From Pelodera strongyloides (lineage: Eukaryota > Nematoda > Chromadorea > Rhabditida > Rhabditidae), in contig JAANDG010000331.1 in the NCBI GenBank assembly GCA_036852015.1, forward strand, positions 99,196-163,195: a stretch of 64,000 nucleotides of DNA. The letters are read 5' to 3'. Below the pieces are notes generated by a model that saw only the letters and a program-made list of their open reading frames with translations, was not told where the DNA came from and ran no database searches. The translations under genes and the position numbers were made by a program. Of this stretch, positions 1 through 10,490 are shown in pieces (position 1 is the first letter of the stretch; every line of letters begins with the position of its first letter).

Positions 1-65
1 TGTTAACAATATTGTAACTCGAAATCAACTGCCAAGAACTTTACGAGTTTATGATCTGTATCTAC

Positions 66-1774
66 CTTTTTGGTTGTATAGCCTTCTTCAAGCAACGTCT
101 TTCGCTTTTTCTCACATTCGTGGTACACACACGAGTGCTGGAATAAGAGTTCATTTTAAAATTTTAGAAACGTGTCTGATGCAGAGCCCAGCGCTAGATT
201 TGAACCCTCGACATTCTTCTCGCTGACTAACACTCTACCCGTGTAACTCACCAAAGTATCCTCTGTCATTAGCGTATCGTAAATTGCAATCGCATAGGAA
301 ATAGCGAGCGATCGAAGAATCTCCATTTGATAGCGTTTTGTAATTAACTCTGAAATACTTTCAAATTATCATTACTTCGTCTCCAAAAAAAAAGATGTTA
401 TATACTACAAAGACCAAGTGAAGGACCTTTACTTCAATGGAACTTGGCATTCGCTTGTGGCTCGTGTACGTTTTTCCTCCATTCAGATACACTGAGGAAA
501 CTCCGCGCCATCGCGGCGGTCTTATGGCGCAAAAATGTGCGCGGCGGTACTACGGCGGCATCGCGGCGCATTTTAGATAGACTCCCCAGAAACGGGGGTG
601 TCGCACCGCCGGAGCGCACCCTCTTTTTTTTGCAGCAAAGCTGCCGCCAATAGCGCGCGGCGATGGCGCGAAGTTGTTAAGTAATTTCACGCACCGGGAT
701 CGTTTTTCCTGAACGATGCCCCTTCGGATTTTCCGTGGACTGCAACGAACTGCATGGCGGACAATTGAGCCTGATTATAAATTTAATGGTTGTAAATTAA
801 AAATTTATGGGAAAGGGTTTGATATCAAGGAAGTTATTTAGTGAAATGATATTCCTCCACTCAATAAATACACATACTTCACCACAAGAAGCAACTCTTA
901 GCTTGTCTATATGACAATCATCAGAAACAAATTTACTTTATGTAAATACTGTATTCATGTTGCCATATTGAATTATTATGGGGTTTGCAAGTATGGCGAA
1001 AAATTTGTCTTGGAACGATTTTATAATCACTCATGTTATATATTCATTCTTAGTTCCAAAGTGCGGTACCTCGTGTACATACTTGCAAGGAATTGTTGCA
1101 TACTTGCAAACCCCATTACAAAGAATTTATTGTTCTACTATACATATACTGTAGCATTGAATTTACCACAAACACTTGCATCGTCTCTCACGGTGAGAGG
1201 GAGGGAGAGGGGGAGAGTAACAGAGAGTGACAGAGAGGAATTTATCAACACTTGAAGCTAGCTACCTGTCTCCTGAGATCATACAGATCACTATTACTGT
1301 CGTATTTGAGATGTCCTGGGTTTTGTCCCCTCTTTCCACCGTAAACAGCGCGATTCGAAGGATCCAACGGATCAAAATCACCATTAAAATAATTGTTTGT
1401 CGGCATCAATTGGGCTGTACGTCTAGCCTGAAATGGTATGGTAATTTATTAATTGGTGAATTTACTTATAACGTGGCCTATCGCAAAACCACGGAGAGGT
1501 AGTTTGGATAGACACATAATATGACCGATTGGTTACCAACCATGGTCGAAGTCGTCTAATAATACATTTCTTTCCAAGTTATCTTCATAAAATATAAAAG
1601 CCCACCGCATATTTCCTATACATCCATTTGCTCCCTCTCGCAATCAATGGTTCACTGATATTCGACGATCCACTACTGTTAATATTTGAATGATCAGTGG
1701 CAGAGTAATTGATATCCTTTGTGTTATTTCCACCCGAGTAGGGGTCCGCTATGTTCACGGGAGTAGGCAGAATA
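66..1774 (-). CDS. Partial unrecognised gene, three exons, runs off left edge
   Basis: Three minus-strand exons join in phase: 1774-1606, 1427-1266 and 137-66. Each has a good acceptor (polypyrimidine plus TAG/CAG) and a GT donor. The first visible exon enters in phase 2, so a further upstream exon must lie beyond the 17-bp array or the LINE; the last donor (GTAGAT at 65) leads out of the window. The 134 residues seen are polar. They start with a Ser/Asn/Gly-rich stretch, then a basic segment (SKWMYRKYA), an Asp/Asn-rich segment (FDPLDPSNRAVYGGKRG) and a charged HSCVYHECEKKRK segment. I recognise no domain, signal peptide or membrane segment. Support for a real gene is the clean phase and splice signals, not homology. 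Function unknown. Confidence 0.55.
178..255 (-). pseudogene. tRNA-like sequence (degenerate)
   Basis: Read on the minus strand this stretch has a D-arm-like block (ACACGGGTAGAGTG) and a T-arm/B-box block (GAGGGTTCAAATC) at tRNA spacing. The acceptor ends do not pair well. It is probably a decayed tRNA or the head of a tRNA-derived SINE. It lies in the intron between the exons at 1266 and 137. Confidence 0.4.
504..670. repeat. GC-rich inverted-repeat element (MITE-like)
   Basis: The ends are complementary: CGCGCCATCGCGG at about 504 and its counterpart ending GCGATGGCGCG at about 670. The interior is GC-rich in an AT-rich intron. No coding capacity is evident. Confidence 0.5.
976..1117. repeat. 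Palindromic mini-element, family with TATGGGGTTTGCAAGTAT ends
   Basis: It begins with ATGGGGTTTGCAAGTAT and ends with the reverse complement (ATACTTGCAAACCCCAT). A second member with the same terminal sequence lies at 14431-14594. The interiors differ, as expected of a non-autonomous DNA transposon family. Confidence 0.65.
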
Positions 1775-1785
1775 CTAAAAAAAAG

Positions 1786-2227
1786 ACTTGCTAATTTTTG
1801 CCACTTGCTAATTTTTGCCACTTGCTAATTTTTGCCACTTGCTAATTTTTGCCACTTGCTAATTTTTGCCACTTGCTAATTTTTGTCACTTGCTAATTTT
1901 TGCCACTTGCTAATTTTTGCCACTTGCTAATTTTTGCCACTTGCTAATTTTTGCCACTTGCTAATTTTTGCCACTTGCTAATTTTTGCCACTTGCTAATT
2001 TTTGCCACTTGCTAATTTTTGCCACTTGCTAATTTTTGCCACTTGCTAATTTTTGCCACTTGCTAATTTTTGCCACTTGCTAATTTTTGCCACTTGCTAA
2101 TTTTTGCCACTTGCTAATTTTTGCCACTTGCTAATTTTTGCACTTGCTAATTTTTGCCACTTGCTAATTTTTGCCACTTGCTAATTTTTGCCACTTGCTA
2201 ATTTTTGCCACTTGCTAATTTTTGCCA
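1786..2227. repeat. 17-bp tandem array, about 26 copies
   Basis: The unit is CTTGCTAATTTTTGCCA (17 bp), repeated almost without change. I see one substitution (GTCA for GCCA near 1887) and one single-base deletion near 2139. The array ends within about 20 bp of the ATG of LINE ORF1, and on the other side touches the splice acceptor of the minus-strand exon at 1774. Confidence 0.97.
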
Positions 2228-2246
2228 TCGCGAGCGGCTGCTAGCT

Positions 2247-3068
2247 ATGACTTCAGCTGTTATTAGCGATATGGAGGTCTCCGAAAATCCACCTGGTGAG
2301 CAAACAGATTATGAAAAGATTTTACAGTGCTCGTCGGAACGTTTTTCAAATATTCTGTCCAAAATTCAATCTGAGCAAGCTTCTGTGACTTTAGACGGAG
2401 ACGAACTTGTCGTCCTTCGCAATGCACTTTTTGGTTTGAACAACTTTGCGGTAGAAACACTTCAGGGCAAATCGGCCATCTTGATGAATGTTGTTAAGGA
2501 GGAAAAGCGGCAGAGATCTGCCGTATTTTCCATGAAACAGGAAAATCTTCATGTTCAGGAAATTGCTTCTTCTGAAGATGCTGTTACATCGGCATTGAAT
2601 GAGGAAGTTAGGGAGGAAATGAAAGTGCGGTCTATACTTAGTTTTCTTGGCATACGGGGGAAGCCCATAACCGTCTATCGTATGTCGCCCCATTTAGTTA
2701 AGGTGGAGCTCTCCTCTCGAGGAGCTCTAATGGCCCTTCTCGCTAGGAGAAGCAAGCTGAAGGGTAGCGTCTATAGCGGAGTTTTCGTTCGTGAATCGCT
2801 GTCAAGGGAGGACCGTGACAAGGAACGGGCCCTTCGGAGGCGTCGGGGGTATTGCGAGGAGGTGGAGCCGAACAAGTGGGTTCTTTATAAGAACGCCTTG
2901 CGGCTGCGTACCGACCTTGGTACCGACCGAACCGCCGAGGCGCCCCTTCCACCAGTCGAATGGAACCCTTCTGGCCAGCGTTTCCCGGCGAACGCTTCGC
3001 ACAGAGGACGCGACCCTACGGCTGGTTCTCCTACTGGCTCTCCTCCGCGTAAATATATAAAAAACTAA
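2247..3068 (+). CDS. LINE ORF1 protein
   Basis: This is a 273-residue ORF. I start it at the first ATG (2247); the frame is open further 5' into the tandem array but without an ATG. The N-terminal half is acidic and helical. The middle (around FLGIRGKPITVYRMSP and LVKVELSSRGALMALL) reads like an RNA-binding fold of the kind found in LINE ORF1 proteins. The C-terminus is basic and Pro-rich. Its place immediately 5' of the endonuclease/RT ORF supports the call. The expected role is binding element RNA for retrotransposition; no zinc knuckle is visible. Confidence 0.75.
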   Translation: MTSAVISDMEVSENPPGEQTDYEKILQCSSERFSNILSKIQSEQASVTLDGDELVVLRNALFGLNNFAVETLQGKSAILMNVVKEEKRQRSAVFSMKQENLHVQEIASSEDAVTSALNEEVREEMKVRSILSFLGIRGKPITVYRMSPHLVKVELSSRGALMALLARRSKLKGSVYSGVFVRESLSREDRDKERALRRRRGYCEEVEPNKWVLYKNALRLRTDLGTDRTAEAPLPPVEWNPSGQRFPANASHRGRDPTAGSPTGSPPRKYIKN

Positions 3069-3103
3069 ATAGAGCGCATCTGCGTGCAGAGACTAATATT
3101 CGG

Positions 3104-5935
3104 GTGTTCTATTTTAATGCGAGAAGTATTGTTAAGAGGGTTAATGAACTAAATGCCATATTGGCACAAGAAGATTTTGATGTAGTTTTGGTTTCCGAAT
3201 CTTGGTTAAAGGATCATATCCCCAATGGAATGATATTAGGTAATTTGCCATATTATTTAATCAGAGAAGATAGGGTTTGTAAAAAAGGGGGTGGATGTTG
3301 CATCCTTGTAAAGAAAAATTTACTTTGGAGAAGGGTTGGGTCCAAGTCAACTAATAATTTTGACTATCTCTGTATTGACTTGGAAGACGTATTATATGCT
3401 TCTCAGCTTCGTCTTATTATAGTTTACCGTGCGCCCTCGTGTAACAGTAACTCAGTTGACGATATGCCGTTATATGATGCACTTGCATCTCTTCTCTCAG
3501 ATGGCAAACCATCAGTGCTAGTAGGAGATATTAATGTAAACGTCAACGTTACGAATGGCTCCTTTTCAAATAAGTATGGGCAACAATTTCTTAACTTTGT
3601 TGAATCGCTAGACCTCACTTCCCATATTAACCAGGCTACCCGTAAAGGGAACCAATTAGACTATTTACTTAGTACATCTCCCAGTCTTATAACAAAATCG
3701 GAAGTTTCTGCTCCTTTAGCAGATCATCACTCTATAACTTTTACGTGCATTTTTCCTCAACCCGAGAATCACTCTAGACTGATCCGCAATTATAGACATG
3801 CAAATTGGGCTATCATACAGGGTAATTTGAATATTGACTGGATTTCCTCTCTCTGTCCATACAATGATTTGAATGAGTTGTATGCAAATTTCTGTTCAAT
3901 TGTTACTTCTGTTATTGATCAACATGTTCCTTATACGAGAATTCATATGAAAACAGAGCAATATCCCAAGCACATTCAAAAATTAATTCACCATAAGAAT
4001 CGTTTATCGCGTAGTTATATTTGCACCCCAAATGCACAATCGAATCTCGAATTAGTTCGTATTTCTGCCATTCTACAAAATCACATAAGAAAATTTCTCG
4101 CTGCTAAAGAAAAGAAAAACTTTGGTAGAAATTTTGGAAGCAAACGATTTTATAATTACGTAAATTCTCGAATTCGTTCCAAGGAGTCAATGGCAGCAAT
4201 CTATGATTCTTATAACAATTCTATGGCTTACGGTAAAAAAGAAAAATCTGAATTGCTTTCGAAACAATTTTTGTCTGTTTTTACATGTGATAACGGAAAC
4301 TTTCCTGCATTGATAGAAACAAATAGGAGGTTTCAACATTGTTTAATGAGAACTCTTTTACCATATGAGGTAGAAAAGGAACTCAGCAATCTCAAATTCT
4401 CCTTATCTGATACTTCTGATAAAATTCCTCAATTATTCCTCAAAAAGTGTCGCCAACAATTAGCAGAACCATTGTCGTATATATTTAATCTATCTCTTGA
4501 GCAAGGTGTAGTTCCTAATATTTGGAAACAAGGTCTTGTCACACCGATTCCAAAAACAAAAAATCCCACGCTACCTGTTGACTACAGACCAATTACTATC
4601 TTACCTTCCACTAGCAAATGTCTCGAAAAGTTTGTATTGAGAGAACTTCAGAAATGGATTAAAAAGCTCAATATTCTTCCACCTGAGCAATACGGTTTTG
4701 TAAAAGGGAAAAGTCTCGATCTCCAACTCTTAGAATGCCAACATATGTATGTGCAACAAATTGATGACGGAGGCTATGTCGATGTCATATACATAGATTT
4801 AGCTAAAGCATTTGATTCTGTGAGCCATGAAAAATTGATTTATAAGATCCGATCTCTTGGCCTACCAACCCAACTTGTGCATTGGATTCAATCCTACTTA
4901 GAAAACAGAACTTTTCGTGTAAAAGTAGATGATGTGCTTTCTGATGAGTACCCCGCACCTTCTGGTGTTCCTCAGGGAGGAGTCCTAAGTCCAACTCTAT
5001 TTATATTGTATCTTTCCGACTTACCCAAATTTTTAGCTTGTTGTCCTAACGTCAAGGTTTCTATTTTTGCTGATGACGTAAAACTTTTTCTACAATATTC
5101 TAATACCTCTCCATCGTTGGTTGATGAACTAGATTTGTGCCTGCGTAAATTAGAAGAATACTGCGTTAAATGGCAATTGAAAATTGCACCTCTTACATGT
5201 GCTTCTTTACATATTGGTCGAAACAATCCTCACAATTTTTATAGCATACAAGGCCAGCTTGTGAAATCTAAAAATTCGGCGCGAGATTTAGGTGTAATAT
5301 TTGATGAGTCCTTGTCCTTTTCTGAACATATTTCCATTACCACATCTAAAGCCCTCCGATGCTTCTATGGTATAAATAGTACCCTCCAACTAAGAGACCC
5401 CCGTCTTCTCATAAAGGCTTACAATGTATGGGTTCTACCGATACTCGAATTTGCCTCATGTGTTTGGAATCCATACTTAGCGATCCATATAAAGCAACTG
5501 GAAGATGTACAGGCTACAATTACGTGGATCATTTTCAAAAAATGTGCAAAACCAGGTATTATTATTCCGAAATACTCTGAACGGCTCAAAATATTGGGTC
5601 TAAAAACTTTACAAGAACGGCGCATTCAAAAAGATCTCATTACATCTTTCAAAATCATAAAGCGTGAGGTGGATATAGATAGTAGTAAATACTATGCGTG
5701 GAGGCCAATGAGCAGATCAAGCTACTTTAATCTGAGTATTGAATTCAGTCGCAAAAATGTCAAATTTCACTCTTTCTTTATAAGAACGGCGAGGTGGCTT
5801 TCAAACGCAAATTTTCCGCTAGACGCGCTAGTGTCGCAAAATTCTCATGTCTTTAAGAAAAAGCTGAAAGCAATAGATATCCTTGAATGTCTCGGAGTTG
5901 AAAAAATGGAAAATATTATCTCTGTTAACCGTTGA
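3104..5935 (+). CDS. LINE ORF2: apurinic-like endonuclease plus reverse transcriptase
   Basis: The reading frame is 943 residues from the first GTG at 3104, but it is already open upstream to about 3065 and overlaps the ORF1 stop; no early ATG is present, so reinitiation or readthrough is likely. The N-terminal EEP endonuclease shows NARSIVKRVNELN, the catalytic VGDINVN and the ADHHS motif. The central RT domain has YRPITILPSTSKCLEK, IDLAKAFDSVSHEKL, SGVPQGGVLSPTLF and the catalytic FADDVKLF box. The C-terminus (NFPLDALVSQNSHVFKKKL) resembles CR1/Jockey-type tails. There is no frameshift or stop. The role is nicking target DNA and priming reverse transcription there. Confidence 0.95.
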   Translation: MFYFNARSIVKRVNELNAILAQEDFDVVLVSESWLKDHIPNGMILGNLPYYLIREDRVCKKGGGCCILVKKNLLWRRVGSKSTNNFDYLCIDLEDVLYASQLRLIIVYRAPSCNSNSVDDMPLYDALASLLSDGKPSVLVGDINVNVNVTNGSFSNKYGQQFLNFVESLDLTSHINQATRKGNQLDYLLSTSPSLITKSEVSAPLADHHSITFTCIFPQPENHSRLIRNYRHANWAIIQGNLNIDWISSLCPYNDLNELYANFCSIVTSVIDQHVPYTRIHMKTEQYPKHIQKLIHHKNRLSRSYICTPNAQSNLELVRISAILQNHIRKFLAAKEKKNFGRNFGSKRFYNYVNSRIRSKESMAAIYDSYNNSMAYGKKEKSELLSKQFLSVFTCDNGNFPALIETNRRFQHCLMRTLLPYEVEKELSNLKFSLSDTSDKIPQLFLKKCRQQLAEPLSYIFNLSLEQGVVPNIWKQGLVTPIPKTKNPTLPVDYRPITILPSTSKCLEKFVLRELQKWIKKLNILPPEQYGFVKGKSLDLQLLECQHMYVQQIDDGGYVDVIYIDLAKAFDSVSHEKLIYKIRSLGLPTQLVHWIQSYLENRTFRVKVDDVLSDEYPAPSGVPQGGVLSPTLFILYLSDLPKFLACCPNVKVSIFADDVKLFLQYSNTSPSLVDELDLCLRKLEEYCVKWQLKIAPLTCASLHIGRNNPHNFYSIQGQLVKSKNSARDLGVIFDESLSFSEHISITTSKALRCFYGINSTLQLRDPRLLIKAYNVWVLPILEFASCVWNPYLAIHIKQLEDVQATITWIIFKKCAKPGIIIPKYSERLKILGLKTLQERRIQKDLITSFKIIKREVDIDSSKYYAWRPMSRSSYFNLSIEFSRKNVKFHSFFIRTARWLSNANFPLDALVSQNSHVFKKKLKAIDILECLGVEKMENIISVNR

Positions 5936-6439
5936 TTCATTTAGAATACGCTGACTATCAATTAGTGGAATTTACAGCATGCTGGAACGACTATCGGCAA
6001 CAACGAGGATAAATCATAATTCTTTCCTTTCTATTTCTATTCACTTTCCTTTTCAAAAACACCAGTTCACTAATGCATCACCATGTGCATGTATGCTCAG
6101 GCAATTATACAGGTTTATACATTACTCTCGTGAAGAATAATAAGAAGGAGGTTCTACATAAGCAGTTAACCCTTTTCCCTATATACATATTTATAAATGG
6201 TTTAGCTACGTAGCGCATGCGGACTCCTGCGGGTGGAGGGTAGTGACGATGCTAGGCCCCTACTTTATGTGTGATGGCCCTGAGATGTATCTACTTGTTT
6301 ATTATTGCATATTTGTACATTTATGTGTGACACGTTTAGGATTGTTGAGAACGTGAACACGTAGTTCTTTTGTTGAGGTAACGTGGCTAAACTAAACTAA
6401 AACTAAAAAATACGGGTTGGCTGTTTGTGTGGGACCAAA

Positions 6440-6600
6440 TTCTTTGATTCGCTATCAACATCGTTTTCTTTGTTAACTCTCGTGGAATTACAATCTATAT
6501 ACTGTTGGTGGAAATTATATCCAAGTATCTATATTATCTACTTTGAATTTCTTTTTCATCGTCTCTCACGGCGTTGCGCTCTTTTTAATGAGTATAATAA
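6440..6600 (+). repeat. Dispersed repeat, inverted partner at 50283-50445
   Basis: About 160 bp recurs in reverse complement at 50283-50445 (shared blocks include CTCTCACGGCGTTGCGCTC and ACTGTTGGTGGAAATTATAT). It has no ORF. It lies just 3' of the LINE tail here, and in an intron of the CortBP2 gene at the other site. Confidence 0.75.
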
Positions 6601-6666
6601 ATATATTCAAATATATATAAAAAAAAGAACATAAGCATAAGTCTCATAAGTCAATATACGAAGTCA

Positions 6667-6835
6667 CAGCGAAATACCGGTCGGTTTTCGAAATACATCG
6701 AGTACACCAGCATTCCTATGCAAATGAACATAAATTAGAATAAAAAATCGAGCTAAAGTCGAGCAAATTAGCATAACTACGTAGGAATTCAGTTGTCCAC
6801 GATGATTTTCAGAAAACGACCGGTATTTCGCTTCA
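6667..6835. repeat. MITE, AAAGCGAAATACCGG family, copy 1
   Basis: The inverted ends are AGCGAAATACCGGTCGGTTTT and its reverse complement. Related copies lie at 41501-41679 (closest, similar interior), 13073-13267 and 15226-15340. It is AT-rich inside and non-coding. Confidence 0.75.
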
Positions 6836-7170
6836 AGAAAACCGATGTCTTATGACTATTGTACAAATTTGCGTAAAATAAAAGTAATCGTTAAAAAATA
6901 AATAAAAAAAATAAATTAATCAGTAGTATTACGTAATAAAAGTATAGAAAGAATATCCGGTGGATAGTGGAGAAATCAGAAAAAAAAAACAGCTATCTTG
7001 CTGGCAAAAATGGTCTTATACTACTTATACATTCTAGTTATAAAGATTTCACAACATCAGAAATCTTTTACCAGTATAAGAAAAACCTCATTCCAGCTGC
7101 ACGAATACGCGTGCAGAACTGCGCAGCTGGCCATCTATCATATCGACTAAAAACAAATTACATTCCACAA

Positions 7171-7353
7171 TTTAAAGCAAAATGCTAGCCTCTTTGGAAA
7201 ATTTGTATACGATAAGCAAATCCTATGTATCCTATGCTAATTTTGTACGATTGCCGTGGACCCCATGGACGATCCTACAAAATTAGCATAGGATACATAG
7301 GATTTGCTTATCATATGCAAATTTTCCAAAGGGGCTAGCATTTCGCTTTAAAA
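7171..7353. repeat. Near-perfect palindrome with TTTAAAGC ends
   Basis: The two halves are almost perfect reverse complements for about 80 bp each, around a short centre with CCATGG at about 7262. The ends (TTTAAAGCAAAATGCTAGCC and its mirror) resemble those of the neighbouring MITE family. It would form a long cruciform. Confidence 0.8.
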
Positions 7354-8870
7354 ACTCTCACCTTCTTGTTTCCGTTGAACGACGAAGCACGTTTTTTGCC
7401 TTCACAATTTGCAATTTATTTGGCATGCTGATTACTACATAAAATAGTTGAAAATAATAAATGGCTCGGTATTCTGAAGACTGGAAAATTTCGTTTTATA
7501 GTTTGGTGCGAAGTAGGCTACCAGTCCAACTTTCAAACGCAGTAAACAGTGACCACAAGAAGTAAGAATGAAAGGCGAAGATATGTATTCAAGAGATGTA
7601 AACTAAGATTGATAAATCCGTCAAAAATCGCACACCAACAAGGAAAACTAATTACTTTAATGGAAGATGGAAGGTCTAAATATGAAAAATACCACACGGC
7701 CTCGTTCTGATTTTTTATTCAAATTTGATGTCCCATGGTCCATGGAAAGCCGAAAAAAAGAATAAGGCGAATATAGCATGGGTTAATCAAAAAACCCTTC
7801 ATCGCCATTAAAAATACAGTGAAAATGAAAATTACCCAAGAGCATTCGTATACCAGCAAAATTCATAGAAAATTTGAGACGCACAAACATTGTTTAGTAT
7901 TCGCAAAAGTGTTTATTTGCGTATGGCATTGAAGAAATAAAAGCGAAAAATAGAGATATGGCAGTTATAGGTTATGGTAGCATATGGGGAGCTAGTGGGG
8001 TCATATAAACAAACTAGAAACAAAGAAAGATATGTACAAGACAGAACGAGGATGAACATCAGAAAAAATACATTCCGCCCAGATTTTCCAACTAATATCT
8101 CAAAAATTAGTGGGATAGTGTTAGAGACAACGTTGCAATTGTCAGATAGAATATTTTTTAGGTGCGAGGTCAGGATAGAGTATTTCTAGTCGATGGAAGC
8201 TCGCTATACACAACTTTGAACCCTCAAGATTCACCTGGCAAATGAACCAAGAATTACTACAGAAGACAAAAGCTTTCAAAATTGTCAATACCGTAGAAAT
8301 TTGAGAAAATTCTGATACTCTGAATCCTAAAACAAGATTTCAATACAAAGTCACAACAAAAAAAAACGAGGTGACAAAGTAAAAAAAACGCACTCCTCAA
8401 ACACTATATCTTCTAACAAAAACAAATGCATAATGTTAGTTAAATGAACACATACACTTCATTTGGTCAGTATAAAAACTACACCACATAGTGGGAAAAC
8501 TACTCGTTTAAACAAAGTGAGTGGTCACAAAGGCGTGCGACAAAGAGGCGTTGAGATGTGCAATTACCATGGTAACGGAGACACACTGTATGGCGAGATT
8601 GGTGGACAAATTAAAGCGGGAAAGGCAGGGTGCTCAAGTGAATACGCGCCTTTTTGCCAAGGAACCGTCACCCTTTGAGTCCAGCTGAGCTCACCTTGCC
8701 GTGTGAGTTTAGCTTCGTGGAAGTCTTCCTCGGTTTCGGAACGGATTTGGCTGAAAAGAGTAGATTACAAAGAGGTATGACACGTGTTTTTGAAACAAAT
8801 GAAGAACCTCCGAATTCCCATGTATTATATGCAAATGTTTGCTCCCTGCCTGTAGAGGAATGACAAAGAA
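7354..8870. other. Intergenic, nothing recognised
   Basis: AT-rich sequence. Short open frames have no domain, no start context and no splice-consistent partners. I see no gene or RNA here. Confidence 0.5.
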
Positions 8871-8875
8871 GACGA

Positions 8876-9003
8876 TACAGGAATGCAGTTCTCCAGCATG
8901 CCACGTGCCGTACCGCTTTAAAACTCTGTCCGTAGAGAAAAGGCACAGAAGACCATACAGGAATGCAGTTCTCCAGCATGCCACGTGCCGTACCGCTTTA
9001 AAA
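8876..9003. repeat. Local tandem duplication of about 81 bp
   Basis: A block with CAGGAATGCAGTTCTCCAGC and CACGTGCCGTACCGCTTTAA occurs twice in direct orientation, starting near 8879 and 8960. A related fragment (TTTGCATATAATACATGG plus CATACCGCTTTAA) appears in the CortBP2 gene near 52350-52420, so the block derives from a dispersed repeat. The flanks TCCTCGGTTT (8728) and AAACCGAGGA (9055) are inverted and may mark its ends. Confidence 0.7.
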
Positions 9004-9076
9004 CGTCCTCGGTTGCAAGAGGTAAAGAGTAAAGAAAAATGTGTCAAGCTATGAAAAACCGAGGAAAATTGTCACA

Positions 9077-10490
9077 TTATTCTCCCGGAAAGTAATTCCT
9101 CCTCCACAAACCCAGATTATGCAACCTACATCGGCAAGTCCTCTTATGCTCACTACAGCATTCCTGTGAAGTATCTGACTCGTCAGTCCATTGTTCAAGT
9201 GCATATTCATAAGCCACATCTTGTAGCAATTGCATCAAATAACTGGCGGTGCAGGCCTTCGAGAGAGCCTTCTCGGAGAGTTGTTCACAACTCAAACTAC
9301 CTAAATAAGAAGATTTTATCTCAAAACTTATGTGACTTAGTTTATAAGCTGTAAACCTGTAATTATACCCTTTTGCATGACATCGAAAATTAGAAATTAG
9401 GTCTCATGCAACGTTGTCCTACCACAAAGTACAAAAGAACTAAATCGAGTAGTTTATATAATGACTCCCAATAGTAGAAAAAATGACCGCGACATTTAGC
9501 TCTATAAAATACATGAAAGGGGGTAACTTCAACATTTAAGAATATGCGCTAACTTGTTACACCGTCGTCGGCATACTGTATACCATTTTCTGCTGAACAC
9601 GGTGTTATTTAATTACTTAATTAGTTAATAATTACCGGGATCGTTTCCGTCGTATCCTTGAGCTTTAACTATCGCCTTTGACTTGGGATTGTAAAGGTCG
9701 AGAATTTTGAATAGAGCACGCTCAACTGCCTGCAATAATCCCACTAATTCTGCGTTACCGCCTGGCGCACACGCGCCGCGCGCGTGCGGCATCGAATCTT
9801 GAACTATGATAGAGTATTTATGTTAAGTTTTCGCGCACTTTCGCATGCGAAAGTATCATCCATGTTGTTGCAGTTTCTATAGTGGGAAACTAGTGGAATT
9901 TTACATACAGTAATTTACATACACCTGCGGCGTGTTTTGCATACACCTAATGTGAAACTGCGCGAAAATGGAAAAGTGAGCTTGGATGGTACTTTCGCGG
10001 CGAATTCGCGCGAAAGTGTAACATAAATACTCTATCAATAGCAATGTATATCAAAATAGGACCAAAAAGTGGCGGACAAAAATGGTGTCCTATGTTTTCA
10101 TATTTCGCGGGTAAACTGTTGTTTCTTTAGAAACTCGAACCAGCCTAAGATTTCCTAACAATAAGTGACTTCCACATATTACTAAAAGAACCTAACCCGA
10201 AGACGTCGAGCAATTTGTCATCTGGAACTCGTCGCCTAATGCTGAGGACCTATGCGGAACAAGTCATACGCTTTGAAATTTTGAAAAGCCTGTATTAAAC
10301 CACGCTCTTGTCTTGTGACGTAAAAAAGGAGAGCAACAGAGAACCACATAAGGTGCACGCTCACCTCATCCTCAAAGTTGATTGGAATACACTCGATTCC
10401 ATCAATTTCTATCGTTTGCACTTTTTCTTCGTCATCCGATTTTCCTCGTCGATTACGTTCCATTATACGTTTTCGAAGTGGTTTGCGCAT
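9077..10490 (-). CDS. Unrecognised protein, multi-exon
   Basis: The clearest exon is 10490-10365 (42 codons; basic start MRKPLRKRIMERNRRGKS, then acidic DDEEKVQTIEIDGIECIPINFEDE). Its ATG lies one base after a TTTCAG acceptor, the pattern of a trans-spliced start. Exon 10249-10197 (VLSIRRRVPDDKLLDVFG) follows in phase. Further down, an open segment near 9770-9650 (ELVGLLQAVERALFKILDLYNPKSK in part) joins by GT/TAG to about 9320-9077 (LSCEQLSEKALSKACTASY, then a Cys/His/Arg-rich tail and stop). The join between 10197 and about 9770 does not close in phase, so an exon is missing there or the model is wrong. An alternative start exon may lie at 11252-11199 (MSAAFNIPSRPPPWSTYG, behind ATTCAG). 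No domain recognised. Confidence 0.45.
9807..10036. repeat. Inverted-repeat element with TGATAGAGTATTTATGTTA ends
   Basis: The ends TGATAGAGTATTTATGTTA and TAACATAAATACTCTATCA are perfect reverse complements. Next to them lie GCGCGAAAGTG-type blocks, also inverted. It sits in an intron of the gene above and is non-coding. Confidence 0.8.

Larger units (their letters stand above)
2230..6412 (+). mobile_element. Non-LTR retrotransposon (LINE), two ORFs, CR1/Jockey-like
   Basis: It contains ORF1 (2247-3068), ORF2 with endonuclease and reverse transcriptase (about 3065-5935), a 3' UTR and a short-repeat tail (CTAAA/ACTAAA units at about 6390-6412) typical of CR1, L2 and related elements. Both ORFs are uninterrupted, so the copy is young and may be competent. 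I see no clear target-site duplication. The 5' boundary is uncertain because the 17-bp array directly precedes ORF1 and could be part of the element. Confidence 0.85.

Noticed and set aside
2263..3002. Antisense and alternative-frame ORFs over LINE ORF1 (for example 2791-3060 plus, 2391-2693 minus)
   Set aside because: They are shadows of the ORF1 frame with no domains.
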